DNA from: Deltaproteobacteria bacterium RBG_13_52_11 | GTDB taxonomy: Bacteria; Desulfobacterota; B13-G15; RBG-16-54-18 | NCBI GenBank assembly: GCA_001797745.1 | Contig: MGQF01000027.1 | Coordinates: 10,840-16,210 of the forward strand | Length of the DNA stretch: 5,371 bases | Direction: 5' to 3' | Shown: in pieces, positions 1 through 5,371 of the stretch | Numbering within the stretch: position 1 is the first letter of the stretch | Layout of the letters: every line of letters begins with the position of its first letter | Translations under genes and position numbers: made by a program | Notes under the pieces: model-generated | What the model was told of the DNA's origin: nothing | The model's input: only the letters and a program-made list of their open reading frames with translations | Database searches by the model: none

Positions 1-508
1 GGGTCGGGGGAAGTCGTGTGCCGCCGCCCGGAGCCCTGCCGTCGATCTCCAGCCCCTGGTTCATCCGGCTGATGAGGCGCAGCAGCTGGACCGAATCAAG
101 ATCAAATACCGGCTTTGCTTTCCCCTCGAACCCGTAGAGAGGAAAATCTCCGGTCATGACGAGCAGATTGTGGATGCCGATCCGGTCGAATGCATAGAGG
201 ATCGATTCGATCTGGTTCCTATTCTTGTCCTTGCAGGTGAAGTGAACAATGGGATCAATGCCCATCCGGCAGATCTCAAGGCCGATTACGTCAGGGGCAA
301 GGGCTGGGTGCCCACCCGGGTTATCCGTGATGGAGAGGGCGTGAACGAGTCCTCCTTGGGCAGCCTTCCCGGCAAGCTGCAGGATCTCCTCCTGAACCTT
401 TCCCCTTGACCCTCTTCCGGGAACCAGCTCCACGGTATACATGAACCGGTCACGCTGCGTGATGGCCTGTTTAAAATGGCTTCTTGTCGCTTCAGCCTCT
501 GTTGCCAT
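1..508 (-). CDS. metF: Methylenetetrahydrofolate reductase (MetF family), N-terminal part, cut by window edge
   Basis: Reading the minus strand from ATG at 508 gives 169 uninterrupted codons to the left edge, so the C-terminal part lies outside. The product looks like the flavin TIM-barrel reductase that converts 5,10-methylene- to 5-methyl-tetrahydrofolate in methionine synthesis or the methyl branch of the Wood-Ljungdahl pathway. Visible marks are YTVELVPGRG (residues 24-33) with E27 at the place of the catalytic glutamate, LSITDNPGG (58-66), HFTCKDKNRNQ (89-99), and LLVMTGDFP (115-123) with D121 at the place of the E. coli FAD-contacting aspartate D120. The TDNPGG form is common in anaerobes. 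The start is uncertain: no good Shine-Dalgarno precedes it, TAA stands in frame just upstream, and TTG at 517 is an alternative. It follows the broken hydrolase frame and is probably the last visible gene of the operon. The family call is firm; the pathway is inferred. Confidence 0.88.
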   Translation of the reverse strand, partial: MATEAEATRSHFKQAITQRDRFMYTVELVPGRGSRGKVQEEILQLAGKAAQGGLVHALSITDNPGGHPALAPDVIGLEICRMGIDPIVHFTCKDKNRNQIESILYAFDRIGIHNLLVMTGDFPLYGFEGKAKPVFDLDSVQLLRLISRMNQGLEIDGRAPGGGTRLPPT

Positions 509-535
509 TGGTACCAATTAGGTACAGGTTATTCT

Positions 536-960
536 TCACCTTGTCAAGATCTGGCTCATTACCGGGGCTCGCGTCGCTCCCTCCAGCAGGAGCCAGTGAT
601 ACTCCTCCTCTGCCTCCGGACACAGGAGATCGAGGGCTGTCTTGGGATTGCACGCTGCTCCCATCGATCCGTTGCAATGGAAATTGTAACCGTGCAAGAG
701 GACGAGGAGGGGATATCGCTTGGATTCATGGGGATCAAAATCTGGGGGAGGACGAGGAAGAAATCCTTTTTCTTGCCTAAACAAGAGGAGGTGATTGACG
801 CGTGACGGACCTGATATTTAAACTGGGCCTCTGCTGGGGGGTGGAGGAGATACTGCAGCTCCCCCTTACGCGGGCAACAAGGGTCAGCGCCCGCTGAATA
901 GGCAAAGGGGGAGGCGCAGGCCAATAAGAGGAAAAAGCAAAAGCCGAGGATGCCCCGCAT
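536..960 (-). pseudogene. Exported alpha/beta-hydrolase-like protein, frameshifted and probably a remnant
   Basis: ATG at 960, two bases after the PP-loop gene stop, opens a frame with a signal peptide: a hydrophobic core at residues 4-15, a possible lipobox LLAC ending at C15, or a cleavage near AYSA at about 21-24. This frame runs on to 559, but its sequence stops looking like protein after about residue 72. From the five-C run (plus-strand G at 744-748) the shifted frame gives PPDFDPHESKRYPLLVLLHG, a typical esterase strand plus oxyanion HG loop. Adding one C joins them as FFLVLPPDFDP. The shifted frame ends with TGA at 536; a further C in the run at 564-567 would extend it to TGA at 492, overlapping metF. 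Even when joined there is no GxSxG nucleophile elbow and no room for the catalytic Asp and His, so a truncated, decayed hydrolase is more likely than a working enzyme. Substrate unknown. Confidence 0.6.
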
Positions 961-962
961 GC

Positions 963-1937
963 CTAAATCATCAGCTCTGCTGGTAAAGAGGGGGGACATG
1001 ATCGCACGCTGATTCGCTTTTCCGCCCCATTCCTGCTCCATAACACCGATACCATCTCATCCACAGGGGCATCGCTGTATCTCACACAGATAGAGGCAGC
1101 CTTTTTGATATCATCCATAGACCCACCGTTCGGGATGAGGCAGAGGGGACCGGGAAACGCCTCCACCTTGAGGAGATCATCCCCTGGGGCCACGAGCCTC
1201 ACGATCCCTTCGTTATCCTGTGCATGCCTCCCCACGATCACCTTCACCGCAGGGGAAAAACGGAGGTGCCGACCGATCTTCAAAAGCTCTAAGTCCCTGA
1301 TCTGGACATCATCCTGATGGTGAAAGAGGTCTGCCAGGCGACGGGAAAAACCGGGATCGGTGAGGAGGCACCCTCCGGCAGGGGTGAGATACGCCTTGAT
1401 ATGATATCTCTCGGCCAACTCCATCTGCCGCTTCCGGGAGCGGCCTTGGATTGACAAGAGCCTCTCCCTATCGACCTTCCCCGACTGCTCAGGGAGAGTC
1501 TCGGGAAGGAGTTTGGCGCTCAGGGGGCGCAGGACCCGCCCCTCATACCCCGATTCCCTCTCCACCACGTGCAAGGAACCCTTGTTCTGGGACATGGGGC
1601 GCTGTCCCAGTACCTCGCCGGTAAAGAGGAAATCACCCCCTTCAGTATCCATCACCCTCCCTGCCTCTCTAAGCATGAGGCAATGACAGTCGATGCAGGG
1701 GTTCATGTTGCTGCCGTATCCGTGTTTGGGACGACGCAGCATCTCAAGGTGGATCTCGGTGATGTCCAGGATGTGCAGGGGGATGCTTAATGACTGGGCC
1801 GCTCGCACTGCCCCTTGAGAGCCAAAAAAGGGGGTGACAAACGAAACACCTACCACCTCTATCCCCTGTTCGAGGATGACCTTGGCAGCCAGGATGCTGT
1901 CGAGTCCCCCTGAAATAAGTCCCATCGCCTTGGTCAT
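963..1937 (-). CDS. PP-loop tRNA thiouridylase-like protein (ThiI/MnmA-like) with NFACT-R-like C-terminus
   Basis: A 324-residue cytoplasmic protein. The PP-loop SGGLDS (residues 9-14) marks an ATP pyrophosphatase that adenylates its substrate. NPCIDCHC (79-86) resembles the catalytic-cysteine segment of MnmA, and GGCLLTDP (188-195) could supply the second cysteine, so sulfur transfer to a tRNA uridine is the likely role. The C-terminal part, from about 215 with IGRHLRFSP and VGRHAQDNEG (235-244), resembles the NFACT-R-like RNA-binding domain known in such fusions. No THUMP or rhodanese domain is seen, so it is not a classical ThiI, and the modified base cannot be named. I chose ATG at 1937 rather than the longer frame from 1967 because it overlaps the radical SAM stop as ATGA and has a G-rich Shine-Dalgarno at 1942-1946. 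Such proteins are often mis-annotated as a tRNA methyltransferase. Confidence 0.88.
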   Translation of the reverse strand: MTKAMGLISGGLDSILAAKVILEQGIEVVGVSFVTPFFGSQGAVRAAQSLSIPLHILDITEIHLEMLRRPKHGYGSNMNPCIDCHCLMLREAGRVMDTEGGDFLFTGEVLGQRPMSQNKGSLHVVERESGYEGRVLRPLSAKLLPETLPEQSGKVDRERLLSIQGRSRKRQMELAERYHIKAYLTPAGGCLLTDPGFSRRLADLFHHQDDVQIRDLELLKIGRHLRFSPAVKVIVGRHAQDNEGIVRLVAPGDDLLKVEAFPGPLCLIPNGGSMDDIKKAASICVRYSDAPVDEMVSVLWSRNGAEKRISVRSCPPSLPAELMI

Positions 1938-3046
1938 TGCACCCCCTTCATGAATCTGACGACGCACTCCTCAAACCTCCTGTTCAGCCCCTCGGTGTTT
2001 CCAGGGGTGCTGCCGAAAACCTCTTGCCAGACATCTGCCCGTTCCATACAGAGATAGATAAAGAGTCCCCCGTCGTAGGCCCGCAGCCACGAGACCATCC
2101 TTTGGTACATCTCCACCCTGATGGGCTTGAGGTATCGTAGCTTGCCATCCTCTCCCGGAATCAACTCGCCTGAGAATATCCGAGAGCCGGGGAACCGCTC
2201 CTGGGCCACCTGCTTCAGGAAGGGAGGGTAGCGAAGCCCGCCGAGGCTCACCCACATCACCTGGCGAGGTTCGATGTGCTCGAAGAGGAGGTCCACCACT
2301 GTACGGTAATCGTCCTCCCACCCTGGATAATAGATGAGGGGATCGAAGTGGAACCCCACAGGATAACCCGCATCCGCGCAGAGGCGCGCCGCTTGCAACC
2401 GCTCGCCAAGGGGGGCGGCCAGGTGCTCCTCTTCCTCTATTATCCTCAATGGATTGAGGGACCAAGAGACCACGGTCCTCCCCCTGTGGTTCAGGAACAA
2501 GAGGTGATCTACCTCCGCAGATTTGGTCTTCAGCTCCAAGATTGCATTTTTCTTTGCTGCGAAAAAGGGGATAGCCTCATCGGCAAAGCCGACAATACCA
2601 TCGAGGATCAAACTATCCCCCAGTTCACCCGTGCCAAACCTGAAGATACGATGGGGATGTTTTTCTATGATCTCCTCTATCTCGCGAAAGACCTCTGCGA
2701 ATTCCGGATAGAAGGTCACACAAGGGTTGTTCAAATAACTCTGGAGGATGCAGTACGAGCAATCCATGGGGCAATTGGTCACGACGTTTATGATCTTGTA
2801 GTTGCAGCAGATGTGATTCATCGTCCCAGGGCAGTTCTTCACGAGCCTCCCTTGAAAGGGGCGGATAAGGAGGATATGCTTACCTGCGCCACAGGGGTCC
2901 GCGTGAAAGGAGAGCAACTCCTGAATCACCCTATCGAGATCTGCTCGAGAATGCCACGGGAGATGGTTGAGGCCCTGTCTGATCCGCTGGACAATAGGAT
3001 TAGCCTCCAGAGATGGATCTACATAGACCTCTTTGAGCAATACCAT
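1934..3046 (-). CDS. SPL-family radical SAM protein (spore photoproduct lyase-like)
   Basis: A 370-residue protein of the radical SAM superfamily. C92, C96 and C99 form the CxxxCxxC motif CPMDCSYCILQ (92-102), which binds the 4Fe-4S cluster that cleaves S-adenosylmethionine. The surrounding NYKIINVVTNCPMDCSYC, together with ELKTKSAEVDHLL (171-183), VSWSLNP (193-199) and FHFDPLIYYPGWE (232-244), follows the SPL family layout and length. In Bacillus SplB the enzyme repairs the thymine spore photoproduct, but here residues 110-222 contain no cysteine, so the hydrogen-donor cysteine of SplB (Cys141) seems absent and the reaction is probably different. ATG at 3046 has GGGAG about seven bases upstream and lies two bases after the NTPase stop. 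It overlaps the PP-loop gene by ATGA. Family call is firm, substrate unknown; a nucleic-acid target is an inference from family and neighbours. Confidence 0.92.
   Translation of the reverse strand: MVLLKEVYVDPSLEANPIVQRIRQGLNHLPWHSRADLDRVIQELLSFHADPCGAGKHILLIRPFQGRLVKNCPGTMNHICCNYKIINVVTNCPMDCSYCILQSYLNNPCVTFYPEFAEVFREIEEIIEKHPHRIFRFGTGELGDSLILDGIVGFADEAIPFFAAKKNAILELKTKSAEVDHLLFLNHRGRTVVSWSLNPLRIIEEEEHLAAPLGERLQAARLCADAGYPVGFHFDPLIYYPGWEDDYRTVVDLLFEHIEPRQVMWVSLGGLRYPPFLKQVAQERFPGSRIFSGELIPGEDGKLRYLKPIRVEMYQRMVSWLRAYDGGLFIYLCMERADVWQEVFGSTPGNTEGLNRRFEECVVRFMKGVQ
1942..1946 (-). promoter_or_regulatory. Shine-Dalgarno of the PP-loop gene, inside the upstream coding end
   Basis: The minus strand reads AAGGGGGTGCAATGA. 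The G run sits four bases ahead of the ATG and within the last codons of the radical SAM gene, whose TGA overlaps the ATG. This decides the start and implies translational coupling. Confidence 0.55.
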
Positions 3047-3048
3047 CT

Positions 3049-3563
3049 CTATCTCCCACTAAAACGCCTGATGATCTGGGCAGGGAGGTTATTGCGATTG
3101 GCATGGCTCACCGCAATGACCTCCACTGATCCCCTCGTTTTGATAGATGCCGTAAAGGGCTCCCTGCCCTGATGGATGACACCGAGGAGGTGTTGCTCAT
3201 CCTGATCAATAATCCTTATGACCATCTCCTCACATCTCCGGGAAAAGAGCTCCATCCGCCCGATCTCGTCGATGACAATGAGTTCCTGTTCCCGCAGACC
3301 TCGTTCTAGGACCGGGAAAGCCAAGGCCTCAAAGAGGGAGAGGTCTACACCATATCTCCCCACTTGATACCTCCCCGGATAATCGATGTGGGCCAGGACC
3401 CCTTGTTCACCATCCAAGGTCCTCAGGGAAAACCCAACCCGCTTTCCACCCTCTCTCATCTCTTGGGTAAAGAACCCCTCTCCAGGTATCTCAATCCCTG
3501 AAAGCACCTTTGGATAACCGTGGTCTTGCCGACGCCAGGTGCACCAGTGAGGAGGAGCTTCAT
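3049..3563 (-). CDS. THEP1-type nucleoside triphosphatase, apparent one-base frameshift after the P-loop
   Basis: Small P-loop NTPase of the THEP1/NTPCR family (NTPase_1), whose characterised members slowly hydrolyse ATP, GTP and other NTPs and whose cell role is unknown. ATG at 3563 starts MKLLLTGAPGVGKTTVIQ, with a complete Walker A motif at residues 7-15. After CAA the frame is lost; the rest of the family sequence continues one base off, in the open frame from GTG at 3507 (GFFTQEMREGGKRVGF, then the Walker B segment LIVIDEIGRME). Adding one A to the AAA run (plus-strand T 3509-3511) restores a 171-residue protein of normal family length. Without it the only intact frame is 152 residues and lacks Walker A, so it could not bind NTP. 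ATG 3563 lies ten bases after the nitroreductase stop with only a weak Shine-Dalgarno; stop TAG at 3051-3049 is two bases before the radical SAM start. Confidence 0.88.
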
Positions 3564-3573
3564 CACACCGCGA

Positions 3574-4188
3574 TCAGCGGGGATGGCCTAGAGGATGGCC
3601 TATCGGCACGATGAGGAGGGGTTCATGGCCAGAGGGGAGCGCCAGCGCCTCGGCCATTGCCTTGTCATCAAAGGCCCCTACGATCCCCGCGCCTAATCCG
3701 AGGGCTACGCTTTGAAGGAAGAGGTTCTCCACCGCATGCCCCACCTCCATGTGCACATACCTGATCCCACGCTCTCTGTACTTCCCCGTGGTCCTCTTGT
3801 ACTCGGACGTAATGATCGCCATGATGGGGGCCTCGGCCATCCACATCTGGCTCAGAGAGGCGCGTGCAACCTCCCTCCTCCTGTCCCCTGAGGTCGTAGT
3901 CTCCAGGGTATGGAGAAGGGGGAGATAATGGTACACCCCTGCTGCCAGCCCCTCCACACCCCCCTCCCCTATGGCGAGATAGCAATCGAGGGGGTACAGG
4001 GCCCCGGCCGAAGGGGCCGTCTTCACCCCCCATTGAGGATCAGTAACGCCATAGGTTGCCCAGAGGAGTTGGGAGAGCTGGTCCACGCGTAAGGGAATGG
4101 GGGCAAAGGTCCTCACGGTCCTGCGGCAATGGAGGGCCTCTTCAAGGGACATCCGCCCCTTGAACGCCGGCTTGGGTAAGTTGATCAC
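3574..4188 (-). CDS. SagB-like nitroreductase family FMN oxidoreductase
   Basis: A 204-residue protein of the nitroreductase superfamily, SagB/ThcOx-like subgroup, usually an FMN-dependent oxidoreductase using NAD(P)H or a peptide substrate. Evidence: CRRTVRTF (21-28), the arginine-rich FMN-phosphate region; TAPSAGALYPLDCYL (57-71), a hallmark of the SagB-like subgroup; AGVYHY (83-88); HMEVGHAVENLFLQSVALGL (146-165); GIVGAFDD (168-175); and the end PIGHPLGHP. No ferredoxin domain, signal peptide or membrane segment is present, and there is no azoline-forming RiPP partner (no cyclodehydratase or precursor) in view, so a role in peptide dehydrogenation is not supported. The start is GTG at 4188, with AGGTGAG just upstream; an internal ATG at residue 13 is possible but would sit close to the flavin-binding region. 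It is 40 bases after galT and ten before the NTPase, so probably co-transcribed. Substrate unknown. Confidence 0.9.
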   Translation of the reverse strand: MINLPKPAFKGRMSLEEALHCRRTVRTFAPIPLRVDQLSQLLWATYGVTDPQWGVKTAPSAGALYPLDCYLAIGEGGVEGLAAGVYHYLPLLHTLETTTSGDRRREVARASLSQMWMAEAPIMAIITSEYKRTTGKYRERGIRYVHMEVGHAVENLFLQSVALGLGAGIVGAFDDKAMAEALALPSGHEPLLIVPIGHPLGHPR

Positions 4189-4228
4189 CTTCTCACCTTT
4201 TTATGACCAGCAAGCACAAAGGCAGCCC

Positions 4229-5254
4229 CTAGAAATAGCCCCTCTTCTCCTCGCACAGCCGCTCCGGTTTCTTGAACCCAATCGACTCCCCGTGGAGCTT
4301 CTCAAAGTAGCTGACATCGCTGGCCCCTACCGGGGGCAACAACCTCCTTGTCACCATCCTGGCGTTTACCCAAAAGGAATCATCACCTCCGTATTCCCCG
4401 GAATAGAGGCCGAGGTTAAAGCTACAGTGATTGAAGTCTTGGAAGTATTGGAAGACCTTGAGCAGCCCTTGGGCGAAATCCCTGAGATCCTGATCGGTGA
4501 GATCGATGAGGGAGGTACGCTCCTTGACGACAGCCATGATATCTGCGAACCCGAGGGGTGCATAGCTCGCCAACCATACCGTATTGCCGACAGACTCTAT
4601 ATAACGCTCGCCCAGCTCCTTCTCTTTGGCGATCAACTCATCCCAAAAGACCTCCCCCCATTGCTGATGATATCCCCTGCCGCCCTGGATCATCTCCCCT
4701 TGATAGTGCGTGGGCAGATCACCCCCGATGATCTGGAGGTGGGGATGGATAATGCTCCCCCCCGACATGGGGAGGTAGTTCCAATTGACGGAGAAGTACC
4801 GTACCGTGGGATCAACCTCTACCAGCCTGCGCAGAAAGACACAGGCGGTTGAGAAACCGTTGAAGAGCATCTCCTCGGTAAAATCGGCGAGGGGGACAAA
4901 GTGCCCCTTGGTGAGAACGGCGACGGCACAGTATCTATCAAAAGGAAGCCTGTTGGGAAAGACACAGACCTCGCCAAAGCGCATCCTCCCCCCCTTGATT
5001 AAATCATCCGAAAAGCAAGGGGTGGCCTGCTCCAGGGCGTCGGGGCAGAAAGGACACGGAAAATCTCCACCCTTTTTCAGTATCTCATCCATGTCCGGTT
5101 TTTCAAGCTTTTTGATGGGGAGGTCGAGGACCCTCACTGTCTTCTTCGTCAAAGGATCCCACCTCGTCTCGAGGGTCAAGGTCTTCTCCTCATATCCCCT
5201 CTTTGGATCAAAAATCCTTGCCTGTTGTATTCTTCTCTTAAATTCTATCCCCAA
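4229..5254 (-). CDS. galT: Galactose-1-phosphate uridylyltransferase-like protein
   Basis: A 341-residue GalT-family member of the HIT superfamily, which moves a nucleotidyl group between sugar phosphates through a histidine adduct. CPFC (C67, C70), H118 in TKGHFVPL, and H170 match the structural zinc ligands of E. coli GalT. The active segment is SGGSIIHPHLQII (164-176), where H172 is the expected nucleophile and Q174 the partner glutamine. The second HIT-like half follows from about 215, with SLIDLTDQDL and FNLGLYSG. Length is usual for bacterial GalT. The HPH context reads SIIHPHLQ rather than the SNPHPHGQ of E. coli, so an ADP-glucose or other nucleotide-sugar substrate is possible. No galK or galE is nearby. 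The start is TTG at 5254: it is the only start in the frame and has GGGAGG six bases upstream. First gene of the operon, about 30 bases after the predicted transcription start. Confidence 0.85.
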   Translation of the reverse strand: MGIEFKRRIQQARIFDPKRGYEEKTLTLETRWDPLTKKTVRVLDLPIKKLEKPDMDEILKKGGDFPCPFCPDALEQATPCFSDDLIKGGRMRFGEVCVFPNRLPFDRYCAVAVLTKGHFVPLADFTEEMLFNGFSTACVFLRRLVEVDPTVRYFSVNWNYLPMSGGSIIHPHLQIIGGDLPTHYQGEMIQGGRGYHQQWGEVFWDELIAKEKELGERYIESVGNTVWLASYAPLGFADIMAVVKERTSLIDLTDQDLRDFAQGLLKVFQYFQDFNHCSFNLGLYSGEYGGDDSFWVNARMVTRRLLPPVGASDVSYFEKLHGESIGFKKPERLCEEKRGYF

Positions 5255-5260
5255 TGCACA

Positions 5261-5266
5261 CCTCCC
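5261..5266 (-). promoter_or_regulatory. Strong Shine-Dalgarno deciding the TTG start of galT
   Basis: The minus strand reads GGGAGG, then six bases, then TTG. No ATG or GTG occurs in the same frame upstream before the promoter, and an ATG at 5268 leads to only seven codons. This supports the rare TTG start. Confidence 0.65.
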
Positions 5267-5289
5267 ATGAGAGGATCATCTTCAGATAA

Positions 5290-5318
5290 AATCTAACAGG
5301 GTCGCGGATGGGTGTCAA
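5290..5318 (-). promoter_or_regulatory. Sigma-70-type promoter of the operon
   Basis: On the minus strand TTGACA (5318-5313), a perfect -35 box, is followed after exactly 17 bases by TAGATT (5295-5290), four of six matches to the -10 consensus. Transcription would start near 5283, giving a leader of about 29 bases to the galT TTG. No other comparable promoter is seen further down, and the following genes are closely spaced, so this probably drives the whole set. It is a consensus match only. Confidence 0.55.
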
Positions 5319-5371
5319 GGTTGTGTACTCGTTCACTACATATGAGACAAATGGGCATGTGAGAGGTAGTT

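Noticed and set aside
170..409. Plus-strand open frame of 79 codons
   Set aside because: The opposite strand encodes an unbroken MetF-type protein with clear motifs, so this is its shadow.
2276..3172. Plus-strand open frame of 298 codons opposite the radical SAM and NTPase genes
   Set aside because: It mirrors genes with clear family motifs on the minus strand, shows no recognisable domain itself, and has a composition typical of an antisense shadow.
4189..4228. Possible terminator between galT and the nitroreductase
   Set aside because: The 40-base gap shows no GC-rich hairpin followed by a U run, so read-through is more likely.
4097..4852. Plus-strand open frame of 251 codons opposite galT
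   Set aside because: It lies over a well-supported GalT-like gene and has no motif of its own.
5238..5369. Minus-strand open frame entering from the right edge and ending at TAA 5240-5238
   Set aside because: About 43 codons with no recognisable motif; it would overlap both the promoter and the galT start, so it is probably chance.
5323..5371. Plus-strand GTG at 5323 opening a frame to the right edge, a possible divergent gene
   Set aside because: Only 16 codons are visible, with no convincing Shine-Dalgarno or motif.

Overview
The window reads as one tightly packed bacterial operon, transcribed entirely on the minus strand from right to left. Its content suggests an anaerobic or microaerophilic bacterium. 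It has a radical SAM enzyme of the spore-photoproduct-lyase (SPL) type, a short SagB-like nitroreductase, a methylenetetrahydrofolate reductase of the kind with a TDNPGG motif, and an ATP pyrophosphatase with a PP-loop. This mix is typical of Desulfobacterota-like lineages, but that placement is an inference from gene style and moderate-to-high GC, not a marker-based assignment.

Layout in transcription order. A good sigma-70-type promoter (5318-5290) precedes a galT-like nucleotidyltransferase (5254-4229, TTG start with a strong Shine-Dalgarno). A 40-base gap leads to a nitroreductase (4188-3574, GTG start). Ten bases later comes a THEP1-type nucleoside triphosphatase (3563-3049), whose Walker A motif is separated from the rest of the protein by a one-base frameshift. 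Two bases later is the SPL-family radical SAM protein (3046-1934), which overlaps by ATGA with a PP-loop/ThiI-like thiouridylase with a probable NFACT-R-like C-terminal domain (1937-963). Two bases further is a broken, exported alpha/beta-hydrolase-like reading frame (960 to about 536 or 492). Last is the N-terminal 169 residues of a MetF-type reductase (508-1), which runs off the left edge.

The core of NTPase, radical SAM protein and PP-loop enzyme is spaced at +2 and -4 bases and is almost certainly co-translated. The PP-loop enzyme points to tRNA thiolation, and the other two could act in the same RNA or nucleotide chemistry, but this is inference. GalT-like, nitroreductase and MetF enzymes have no obvious shared pathway with that core.

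Two clear disrupted reading frames, and a possible third, can each be repaired by adding one base to a short homopolymer. All are of the same sign, so base-calling or assembly errors must be considered. The hydrolase still lacks a nucleophile elbow after repair and so looks like a real gene remnant. I saw no RNA gene, CRISPR array, insertion sequence, clear terminator or gene-free stretch over 300 bases.
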